Source: DASUPK01 sp036265435 (GTDB lineage Bacteria; Actinomycetota; Thermoleophilia; Solirubrobacterales; 70-9). Taken from it: a stretch of 12,045 bases of DNA. The position numbers and the translations under genes are program-made. Below the pieces are notes generated by a model. The model did not search any database. It saw only the letters and a list, made by a program, of their open reading frames with translations, and was not told the origin of the DNA. The number at the start of each line of letters is the position of its first letter. Position 1 is the stretch's first letter. Shown piece after piece: positions 6,403 through 12,045 of this stretch. Location of the stretch: the NCBI GenBank assembly GCA_036265435.1, contig DATAPB010000178.1, positions 1 to 12,045 on the forward strand, read 5' to 3'.

Positions 6403-6890
6403 CTCTCGGTCAGCAGATCCCGGTAGCCGCCTCGGTGGAAGAGGAGCGGCCGGCCCTCGTTTGCCTCGGCCTCGAGCACGTTGCCGGTGAGGATCAGGTG
6501 GTCTCCGCCGTCGATCAGGTCGCGCAGCTCGCAGGCGACCCACATCAGCGCTCCGGGGAGCCAGGGCAGGCCCCGGCGCTCGGTCCACTCGATCCCGTCC
6601 CACTTCTCAGCCTCCGGGTGCTTGCCGGAGAAGCGGCGGGCGAGATCCGCCTGCCCGGCGGCGAGGGCGTTGACGCCGAAGCGGCCCCGGGCCCGCACGG
6701 AGGTGAGGGTGCGAGAGCCACGATCCAGGCAGGCGAGCATCATCGGCGGCTCCAGGGACAGGGAGGTGACCGCGTTGGCCGTGGCGCCCGAGGGCCCCTG
6801 TTGCCCGACCGCGGTGACCACCGTGACCCCAGTCGCGAAGGCGCTCAGCGCGCTCCGAAATTCCTCCGGGCTGACCCCGTCGCCGACCAT
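6399..6890 (-). CDS. Flavin reductase domain protein (FMN-binding split barrel)
   Basis: 163 residues, normal for a single flavin-reductase-like domain. The N terminus (FRSALSAFATGVTVVTA) leads to GATANAVTSLSLEPPMMLAC at about residues 34-53, the FMN-binding core of the family, followed by DRGSRTLTSV, FGVNALAAGQ and the C-terminal region with GDHLILTGNV. Members reduce FMN/FAD with NAD(P)H, commonly to serve a two-component monooxygenase; no partner oxygenase lies in this window, so the physiological role is open. The start at ATG 6890 has only a weak AGG nearby. It is divergent from the cytochrome c gene (60 bases apart) and convergent with the small membrane protein. Confidence 0.92.
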   Translation of the reverse strand: MVGDGVSPEEFRSALSAFATGVTVVTAVGQQGPSGATANAVTSLSLEPPMMLACLDRGSRTLTSVRARGRFGVNALAAGQADLARRFSGKHPEAEKWDGIEWTERRGLPWLPGALMWVACELRDLIDGGDHLILTGNVLEAEANEGRPLLFHRGGYRDLLTES

Positions 6891-6936
6891 GCCTGAAACC
6901 TACGCCCCCGGCGGATCTGGCCTCGAACCACTCGCA

Positions 6937-6942
6937 TATGAT
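6937..6942 (+). promoter_or_regulatory. Candidate -10 box for a leaderless cytochrome c transcript
   Basis: TATGAT ends eight bases before the GTG start at 6951, so transcription would begin at or beside the start codon. The gene has no Shine-Dalgarno site. No clear -35 box is seen. Confidence 0.4.
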
Positions 6943-6950
6943 CCCGCCGC

Positions 6951-7358
6951 GTGCGAGGGGCTCTCCTACTGATCGCAGTTGCCGCGGTTGCGGCCGCCAC
7001 GGGTTGCGGAACCCAGGGGATCCAGGTCCCCAGCGACGACCCGACCCACGCCGGCGCACAGATCTTCGCCGAGCGCTGCTCCGGCTGCCATACGCTCACC
7101 CCGGCCGGGACGGAGGGCAGCGCCAACCGCAGCGAGCGGGTCCAGGGCCCCAACCTCGATCAGCGCAACGAGACGATGGCGGACGTGATCTACGCGATCC
7201 GGAACGGTGGCTTCTCCGGAGCGATCATGCCGCAGAACATCGTGGTCGGCGACGACGCCCAGAAGGTCGCCGTCTTCGTCTCGAAGTACGCGGGGCAGGA
7301 CGTCACCGAGGCGCCCGCGCCGGCGCAGACGACCACCAGCGCCACCGCTGCCCCCTAG
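6951..7358 (+). CDS. Class I c-type cytochrome, probable lipoprotein
   Basis: 135 residues, GTG start. An N-terminal hydrophobic signal (residues 4-16) ends in ATGC with C19 as a possible lipid-attachment cysteine; the lipobox is relaxed. The mature part has one haem c motif, CSGCH (C43, C46, H47), and the probable sixth ligand M93 in AIMPQN, so it is a monohaem electron carrier exported and held at the outer face of the membrane. The C-terminal tail is an Ala/Pro/Thr-rich, disordered stretch (about 118-135). Its redox partners are not encoded nearby. It precedes serS by 17 bases and may share a transcript with it, though the two have no functional link. Confidence 0.9.
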   Translation: MRGALLLIAVAAVAAATGCGTQGIQVPSDDPTHAGAQIFAERCSGCHTLTPAGTEGSANRSERVQGPNLDQRNETMADVIYAIRNGGFSGAIMPQNIVVGDDAQKVAVFVSKYAGQDVTEAPAPAQTTTSATAAP

Positions 7359-7375
7359 CTCCCGGGGACCGAGCC

Positions 7376-8656
7376 ACGCTCGACCTGAAGCAGATCCGCG
7401 CAGACCCCGATGGGGTCCGCTCGGCCCTCGCGAGGCGCGGGGCGGCCGAGCAGCTCGATGAGCTGCTCGTGGTCGATGAACGGCGCCGTGAGCTCAACAC
7501 GCGGACCGACTCGATCAGAGCCGACCAGAACAAGCTGTCGGCGGAGATCGAGGAGGCCGCCAAGGCCGGGAAGGTGAACGAGCCCGAGTTCGCGGAGCTC
7601 CGCGAGCGCTCGAGCGCGCTGAAGTCGGAGCTCAAGGAGCTCGAGCCTCAGCTGGACGAGCTCGACAAGCGCCGCCTGGGGCTCCTCACCTCACTGCCCA
7701 ACCTGCCCGATCCACGGGCGCCAGACGGGGAGACCGAGGAGGACAACGTCTCGCTCCGGGAGGTGGGGGAGCGCCCCGACTTCGACTTCGAGCCCCTCGA
7801 TCACCTCGATCTCGCCCAGCGCCATGGCTGGATCGAGATGGAGGCGGCGGCCAACCTCTCCGGCTCCCGCTTCGCCTACCTGCTCGGCGACCTGGTCATG
7901 CTCGAGTTCGCCCTGGTCCGCTTCGCGATGGAGCTGATCCGGGCGGAGGGCTTCGAGCCGGCGGTCCCGCCGGTGCTCGTCCGCGAGCACGCGCTGTTCG
8001 GAACGGGGTACTTCCCCGGCGAGCGCGAGATGATCTACGAGGTCCCGCGGGACGAGCTCTTCCTGGTCGGGACCTCGGAGGTCTCCCTGGCGGGGCTCCA
8101 CGCCGACCAGATCATGGAGGCGCGCGACCTGCCCAAGCGCTACGGCGGCTTCTCGACCTGCTTCCGGCGGGAGGCCGGAGCCGCCGGGCGCGACACCCGC
8201 GGCATCTTCCGCGTGCACCAGTTCGACAAGGTCGAGATGTTCAGCTTCGTCGCTCCGGACACATCCCAGGACGAGCACGAGCGCCTGCTCGCGATCCAGG
8301 AGCGGATCCTGCAGACGCTGGAACTGCCCTACCGCGTCGTCGACGTGGCGGTCGGCGACCTGGGCGCCCCGGCTGCCCGGAAGTTCGATTGCGAGGGCTG
8401 GATACCGAGTCAGGGCCGCTACCGAGAGTTGACGAGCTGCTCGAACACCACCGACTACCAGGCAAGACGCCTGTCCAGCCGGTACCGTCCCGCGCAAGGA
8501 GACTCCCCGGAACCCGTGCACACGCTGAACGGAACTGCAGTGGCTGTGGGCCGAAGCCTGATCGCCCTGCTGGAGAATGGGCAGAGGGGGGACGGGTCGG
8601 TAGAACTTCCGTCCGCTTTGCAGGAATTCGGGGCTCCGGAACGGATTCCCACATAG
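7376..8656 (+). CDS. serS: Seryl-tRNA synthetase, apparent ACG start
   Basis: About 426 residues; cytoplasmic class II enzyme that charges tRNA-Ser. It has the N-terminal coiled-coil arm that binds the long variable arm of tRNA-Ser (about 32-105), motif 2 with CFRREAGAAGRDTRGIFRVH (about 260-280), TSCSNTTDYQARR, and motif 3 NGTAVAVGRSLIALLEN near the end. The family starts M-L-D-L-K; here the frame reads T-L-D-L-K with ACG at 7376, seven bases after GGGGA, and no in-frame ATG, GTG or TTG between there and well inside the cytochrome gene. A GTG at 7469 would remove 31 conserved residues. I therefore place the start at ACG, with the alternative of a sequence error. It ends immediately before the response regulator ATG. 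Confidence 0.93.
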   Translation, partial: TLDLKQIRADPDGVRSALARRGAAEQLDELLVVDERRRELNTRTDSIRADQNKLSAEIEEAAKAGKVNEPEFAELRERSSALKSELKELEPQLDELDKRRLGLLTSLPNLPDPRAPDGETEEDNVSLREVGERPDFDFEPLDHLDLAQRHGWIEMEAAANLSGSRFAYLLGDLVMLEFALVRFAMELIRAEGFEPAVPPVLVREHALFGTGYFPGEREMIYEVPRDELFLVGTSEVSLAGLHADQIMEARDLPKRYGGFSTCFRREAGAAGRDTRGIFRVHQFDKVEMFSFVAPDTSQDEHERLLAIQERILQTLELPYRVVDVAVGDLGAPAARKFDCEGWIPSQGRYRELTSCSNTTDYQARRLSSRYRPAQGDSPEPVHTLNGTAVAVGRSLIALLENGQRGDGSVELPSALQEFGAPERIPT

Positions 8657-9298
8657 ATGGCAGCCTCCACTCCCAAACGAGTAGTCCTCTGCGACGACCA
8701 CGAGATCGTCCGCGAGGCCATCAAGGCCCGCATGGCGAACGTCGCCGGCGTCGAGATCGTCGGTGAGGCCGAGACCGGCGAGGAGGTCGTTGAAAAGGTC
8801 AAGGAGCTCGAGCCCGACGTCTGCATCGTCGACGTCGAGCTGCCGGGCAAGGACGGCATCGACGCGACCAAGGACATCCTCAAGGCCCGCCCCGAGACGC
8901 GGGTGATCATCTTCACGGCCCACGCCCAGCCGGACCTGCTCACGCTCGCGCTGCGGGCTGGCGCTTCCGGCTACGTGCTCAAGTCGGCGCCGAGCGAGGA
9001 CATCGCCCGCGCCATCGAGGTCGTCGCGGGCGGAGGCACGTTCGTCGGCACCGAGCTCGGCCAGGGCGCGGGCGAGGTCGAGAAGCTGCTCGAGCTGACT
9101 CCCCGCGAGCGCGAGATCCTCGAGCTCCTCGCCGAGGGCCTCCGCGTCAAGCAGATCGCGGACCGGCTCTCACTCAGCCCCGCCACGGTCCACACCCACG
9201 TCCGCAACGCGATCGCGCGGATGGAGGTCGACACGCGGACCGAGGCGGTGGCCCTCGCCGTGCGCTTCAGCTACCTGGGAGCCGGCGGGAAGGTGTGA
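8657..9298 (+). CDS. NarL/LuxR-family response regulator
   Basis: 213 residues. The receiver domain (about 8-125) has the acidic pair D13-D14, phospho-acceptor D59 in CIVDVELPGKDG, T87 and K109 in GYVLKSAP, so all catalytic positions are intact. A short linker leads to a LuxR-type helix-turn-helix (about 148-205) starting LTPREREILELLAEG and containing SPATVHTHVRNAIARM. It should be a phosphorylation-controlled DNA-binding protein. No histidine kinase is nearby, so it is an orphan here. The ATG directly abuts the serS stop (TAGATG, no spacer) and has only a poor ribosome-binding site (CGGA, 11 bases away), suggesting translation coupled to serS. Confidence 0.94.
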   Translation: MAASTPKRVVLCDDHEIVREAIKARMANVAGVEIVGEAETGEEVVEKVKELEPDVCIVDVELPGKDGIDATKDILKARPETRVIIFTAHAQPDLLTLALRAGASGYVLKSAPSEDIARAIEVVAGGGTFVGTELGQGAGEVEKLLELTPREREILELLAEGLRVKQIADRLSLSPATVHTHVRNAIARMEVDTRTEAVALAVRFSYLGAGGKV

Positions 9299-9305
9299 GC
9301 CGGCC

Positions 9306-9329
9306 GGGCGGCGCCGCTGGGCGCCACCC
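9306..9329. terminator. Bidirectional hairpin between the response regulator and msrB
   Basis: GGGCGGCGCC and GGCGCCACCC pair over ten positions with one C/A mismatch and a four-base loop (GCTG). It lies exactly between the two convergent stop codons (9298 and 9332). There is no T tract, as is common in GC-rich actinobacteria. Confidence 0.55.
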
Positions 9330-9331
9330 GC

Positions 9332-9736
9332 TCAGCTCTCGTCCTCGGGCTTGAACTCGAGGGCGCAGCCGTTGATGCAGTAGCGCTGGCCGGTCGTCTC
9401 CCGGGGGCCGTCGTCGAAGACGTGGCCCAGGTGGGCGTCGCAGCGGGAACAGAGGACCTCGGTCCTCCGCATCAGAAAGCTGTTGTCCGCCTCCGTGTCG
9501 ACCGACTCGTCGCCAACCGGCCTGTCGAAGCTCGGCCAGCCGGTGCCGGACTCGAACTTGTTGTCCGAGCTGAACAGCGGCTGTCCGCAGGCGACGCAGA
9601 CGAACGTGCCCTCGTCCTTGACGTCGTTGAGTTCGCTGGTGAACGGCGCCTCGGTGCCCTTGTTGCGGACCACGTCGTACTGCTCGGGGGAGAGCTGCGC
9701 GCGCCACTCCTGCTCGCTCTTCTTGACCTTCTCCAA
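9332..9736 (-). CDS. msrB: Peptide-methionine (R)-S-oxide reductase
   Basis: 134 residues. MsrB reduces methionine-R-sulfoxide in proteins in the cytoplasm, using thioredoxin. Zinc ligands are C47 and C50 (CVAC) and C96 and C99 (CSRC). The family core SGTGWPSF (63-70) and HLGHVFDDGP (102-111) are present, and the catalytic cysteine is C120 in RYCINGCAL, with an additional C124 where many relatives have serine or alanine. The start is TTG at 9736-9734, with GAGGT five bases upstream; it gives the normal family N terminus. It is transcribed alone, convergent with the response regulator and divergent from the thioesterase gene. Confidence 0.95.
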   Translation of the reverse strand: MEKVKKSEQEWRAQLSPEQYDVVRNKGTEAPFTSELNDVKDEGTFVCVACGQPLFSSDNKFESGTGWPSFDRPVGDESVDTEADNSFLMRRTEVLCSRCDAHLGHVFDDGPRETTGQRYCINGCALEFKPEDES

Positions 9737-9828
9737 GATTTACCTCGCTTCCGTGGGGTTGTGACCAGGGTAATCCGGTCAATGAACAGTCCCTCGGGCG
9801 GCCGCGTCGTTACTGCAAGGATCCCCGC

Positions 9829-10635
9829 GTGCCGGAGTCCTTCTACGAGCCTGATGGCGACCTCTACACCGCCACCGAGCTCACCCGCGGGCCCTGGGAT
9901 GCCGGCGCGCAGCACGCCGGCCCCCCGGCCGCGCTCATAGGGCGGGAGGTCGAGCGGCTCGGCGGTGGCCGGATCGGAGGCGCCGACGGGCCACCGGCGC
10001 AGGTCGGCCGGATCACCTATGAGGTGCTGCGCTCGGTGCCGATCGTCCCGGTGCGCGTCGAGGCCCGGATCGTGCGGCCCGGAAGACGGGTCGAGATGTT
10101 CGAGGCCACGCTCTCGGACGAGGCAGGCGACCCCCTGATGCAAGCACGCGGCTGGCGGCTTCGCACGCAGGCGGTCGAATTCGACGCACCCGAGCGCCGA
10201 GCCGGCCCCGTGCCACCCCCGGAGGCCGGGCAGGTCGTGGACTTCTTCCATACCGGCTACGACGTCGGCTACCACAGCGCGATGGAGTACCGATTCGTCG
10301 AGGGCGCCTTCATGGAGGTCGGCCCCGCCGTCGTCTGGATGCGGATGGCGGTCCCGTTGCTGCCCGGCGAGGAGCCGAGCCCTCTGCAGCGGGTCCTGGC
10401 GGCCGCGGATACCGGCAACGGCGTCAGCGCAGCAGTGGATTGGAAGCGCTACCTGTTCATCAATGTCGACCTGACGGTGCACCTGCACCGGATGCCCGCC
10501 GGCGAGTGGGTCTGCCTCGACGCCGAGACGTTTCCCGAGGAGAACGGGGTGGGGATGGCGGACACGCGCCTTCTGGACGAGACCGGACAGGTCGGCCGTG
10601 CCGCCCAGACCTTGTTGGTCGCCGAGCGCGCCTAG
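9829..10635 (+). CDS. TesB-like (double hotdog) acyl-CoA thioesterase family protein
   Basis: 268 residues, GTG start with AAGGA seven bases upstream. The pattern of two hotdog folds in one chain is seen: an N-terminal unit beginning GPWDAGAQHAGPPAALIGRE (about 21-40) with the ITYEVLRSVPI strand, and a C-terminal unit with DLTVHLHRMPAGEWVCLDAE and ending in MADTRLLDETGQVGRAAQTL. Such proteins hydrolyse acyl-CoA esters; the chain length and natural substrate cannot be read from sequence. Between the units (about 120-160) is a proline-rich linker. It is probably monocistronic; the 105 bases to the next gene on the same strand hold no clear terminator. Confidence 0.85.
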   Translation: MPESFYEPDGDLYTATELTRGPWDAGAQHAGPPAALIGREVERLGGGRIGGADGPPAQVGRITYEVLRSVPIVPVRVEARIVRPGRRVEMFEATLSDEAGDPLMQARGWRLRTQAVEFDAPERRAGPVPPPEAGQVVDFFHTGYDVGYHSAMEYRFVEGAFMEVGPAVVWMRMAVPLLPGEEPSPLQRVLAAADTGNGVSAAVDWKRYLFINVDLTVHLHRMPAGEWVCLDAETFPEENGVGMADTRLLDETGQVGRAAQTLLVAERA

Positions 10636-10740
10636 GCGACGGGCAGCGGAACGGCGATGCATGAATTCCTTTGAGGCGAGAAGTGGCGCGCGCCGACGCC
10701 CACCCTGCGAGACTGCGGAGCGACAGGGATCGGCAGGACC

Positions 10741-11922
10741 ATGGTGAGGCTCTGGAACAAGCGCAGGCGGCGCCGCCGATGTGGCGCGCTCGCCGCTGTC
10801 GCCTTTCTCGGCGCCAGCGTCGCCCTGTCAGGGATCGCGACGGCGGGACCGGATCAGCTCAAGGGCGGATCCGTGGTGCTGCAGTTGCAGAACTCGCGAG
10901 GCCTGAAGCTCAAGCCCAAGGGACTCAACCTGCCGATCGTCTCCGGGTCCGTCGACCCGGTGACCGGGGCCGGTTCGGTCCAGGTGAACGGCAGCTTCAA
11001 GGCGAAGCGCGGGAAGGGGAAGACGAAGGTCACCCTCACTCGGCTGAGCCTGGGCGCCAACGGCGGGCCGGGAAGCGTCACCGCCAAGGTGGGGAAGAAG
11101 AGCGTGGGCTCCTTCGCCACGCTCTCCGGCGGGACGGTCGCGCGCAGCGGCTTCGGGGCGACGATCTCCAACATCAGTGCCAAGATCGCCGGCAAGGGCG
11201 CGGCGGCCCTGAACAGGGCGTTCTCACCGAAGGGCAAGGGCGCGAAGAAGTCAGCGGGGGGTGCCGTCAAGGCGGGACAACCGCTCGGCACCATCGTCTC
11301 GATCACGACCGACCCGCTCGCGGTGGAGGTGGTGCCGGGGTCCGGGACGCTGACCCTTCACACGGCCCTCACCGGAGCGTTCGCGAGCAAGCTCCCGCAG
11401 CACTGCATCGAGCCTCTCAGCGGCGGAGTCGCCCCGATCGCCCCGGCCACGCAGTCCGTGGCCGACTTCGACTTCCCCGTCTCAGGGGGCTCTGCCTCCC
11501 CGGACTTCAGCGCGGGAGAGGTGTTGACGGCCGGCGGTCAGACGCTGGCCAAGAACAGCACGGCGCCCGGCATCCTGACGCCGGCCTCATGCCCCACGGC
11601 GGACCCGCCGAACGGCACCGCTCTGGTGAGCACGGAGATCGGCGTCGACTTCGCCCACAACCTCCTCAACTCCTCGGCCGCTTTGCCGACCGGCGCGACC
11701 CTCAGGGCTCCGCTGGCGGACATCGACTTCTCGACCGGCTCCCGGAGCTTCGACTCCAGCACGAGCACGCTGACAGTCACGGGAGCGACCGTCTCGCTCA
11801 GCCTCCCCGCCGCACTGACTCTGAACCAGTTCTTCCCCCCGCAATCGGGGAACGCGGGCGATGACTTCGTCGAGGGCGACGAGATCGGGACGATCGACCT
11901 CACCGGCGTCAAGCTGCGCTAG
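10741..11922 (+). CDS. Secreted protein with two related beta-rich modules, unknown function
   Basis: 393 residues. A basic N terminus (KRRRRRR, 7-13), a hydrophobic core (15-33) and an ATA-G site near 35/36 make a Sec-type signal peptide. The mature chain is rich in G, S, T and V and reads as beta sandwich. Two copies of a unit are visible: copy A ends with LNRAF (157-161) then VKAGQPLGTI (176-185); copy B ends with LNQFF (361-365) then FVEGDEIGTI (376-385). The only mature cysteines, C222 and C284, could form one disulfide. The layout recalls HtaA-like extracellular domain proteins of actinobacteria, but I cannot confirm that. ATG 10741 has AGGA only two bases away. The stop directly abuts the opposite-strand tRNA. 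Confidence 0.85.
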   Translation: MVRLWNKRRRRRRCGALAAVAFLGASVALSGIATAGPDQLKGGSVVLQLQNSRGLKLKPKGLNLPIVSGSVDPVTGAGSVQVNGSFKAKRGKGKTKVTLTRLSLGANGGPGSVTAKVGKKSVGSFATLSGGTVARSGFGATISNISAKIAGKGAAALNRAFSPKGKGAKKSAGGAVKAGQPLGTIVSITTDPLAVEVVPGSGTLTLHTALTGAFASKLPQHCIEPLSGGVAPIAPATQSVADFDFPVSGGSASPDFSAGEVLTAGGQTLAKNSTAPGILTPASCPTADPPNGTALVSTEIGVDFAHNLLNSSAALPTGATLRAPLADIDFSTGSRSFDSSTSTLTVTGATVSLSLPAALTLNQFFPPQSGNAGDDFVEGDEIGTIDLTGVKLR

Positions 11923-12013
11923 CGGAGGGGGAGGGATTCGAACCCCCGGACCGGGAAGACCCGGTCAACAGCTTTCAAGGCTGCCGCAATCAACCAGACT
12001 CTGCCACCCCTCC
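11923..12013 (-). tRNA. tRNA-Ser, anticodon TGA (reads UCA)
   Basis: 91 bases on the minus strand. The acceptor stem GGAGGGG (12013-12007) pairs with CCCCTCC (11930-11924), with discriminator G at 11923. The anticodon stem and loop read GCAGC-CTTGAAA-GCTGT, anticodon TGA at 11977-11975. A long variable arm, GACCGGG-TCTT-CCCGGTC, marks it as class II (Ser), and the T arm has GGGGG-TTCGAAT-CCCTC. CCA is not encoded; CTA follows the discriminator. The 3' end is one base from the stop codon of the opposite-strand secreted-protein gene. Confidence 0.97.
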
Positions 12014-12045
12014 GGGTGGGTCAAGGCTAAACGGAGCTTTCGCCC

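Noticed and set aside
8380..8656. A frameshift or foreign insertion at the 3' end of serS, because base use looks slightly different
   Set aside because: The translation keeps motif 3 and the expected C-terminal order without a break.
7691..8923. 410-codon minus-strand open frame opposite serS and the response regulator
   Set aside because: It spans two unrelated real genes in antisense and looks like GC-driven shadow coding.
9759..9787. Promoter for the thioesterase gene (TTGTGA with ATGAAC)
   Set aside because: The -10 match is poor, and the TTGACC on the opposite strand has no -10 partner; neither is convincing.
9472..10662. 396-codon minus-strand open frame opposite msrB and the thioesterase
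   Set aside because: It overlaps msrB in another frame on the same strand and the thioesterase in antisense; both of those are well supported.
10671..11864. 397-codon plus-strand open frame overlapping the secreted protein
   Set aside because: It is almost the same length, but its translation is R/G/H/Q-rich without a signal peptide or repeats, whereas the other frame has a clear signal peptide and duplicated modules.

Overview
This is a high-GC (roughly two-thirds G+C) bacterial chromosomal segment that is densely packed with genes. It has GTG and TTG starts, weak or absent Shine-Dalgarno sites at several genes, and -10-like hexamers placed just upstream of start codons. The gene content (a nuoABCD-type complex I operon, a HxlR regulator fused to an SCP2-like domain, a secreted repeat protein) suggests a deep-branching actinobacterium, perhaps Thermoleophilia (Solirubrobacterales-like). 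That placement is inferred from protein style, not from a search. I see no mobile element, CRISPR array, phage gene or pseudogene.

Layout. Positions 1-3005 (minus strand) hold the start of a complex I operon read right to left: nuoA, nuoB, nuoC, nuoD and the first 47 codons of a next gene, probably nuoE. The genes overlap by 10, 8, 1 and 4 bases. A 205-bp, lower-GC divergent region (3006-3209) carries the nuo promoter and a 14-bp palindrome, and separates the operon from a four-helix membrane protein of unknown function (3210-3641). Positions 3683-5981 form a compact cassette. A DUF899 thioredoxin-like gene and a two-domain VOC protein overlap on the minus strand, and they diverge from a HxlR-type regulator with an SCP2-like tail. 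A perfect 16-bp inverted repeat lies between the divergent genes and overlaps the regulator's likely -35 box.

Positions 6109-9298 carry a two-helix small membrane protein, a convergent flavin-reductase-like gene, and then a plus-strand run of a cytochrome c lipoprotein, seryl-tRNA synthetase (serS) and a NarL/LuxR-type response regulator. The serS reading frame has no ATG/GTG/TTG at the position the family start requires; an ACG with a good ribosome-binding site sits there instead. Positions 9306-12045 hold a hairpin terminator between convergent genes, methionine sulfoxide reductase B (msrB), a TesB-like acyl-CoA thioesterase, a secreted protein with an internal duplication, and a tRNA-Ser(TGA) gene on the opposite strand whose 3' end touches that protein's stop codon.

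How the genes fit together. The left end is respiratory (proton-pumping NADH:quinone oxidoreductase). The middle cassette, the flavin reductase, the cytochrome and msrB share a redox or oxidative-stress flavour, but only the DUF899-VOC-HxlR cassette shows sequence evidence of a regulatory unit. The rest is ordinary housekeeping. I did not find a clearly new biological system. The best leads are the HxlR cassette with its operator, the apparent ACG start of serS, the duplicated secreted protein and the apparent leaderless promoters.
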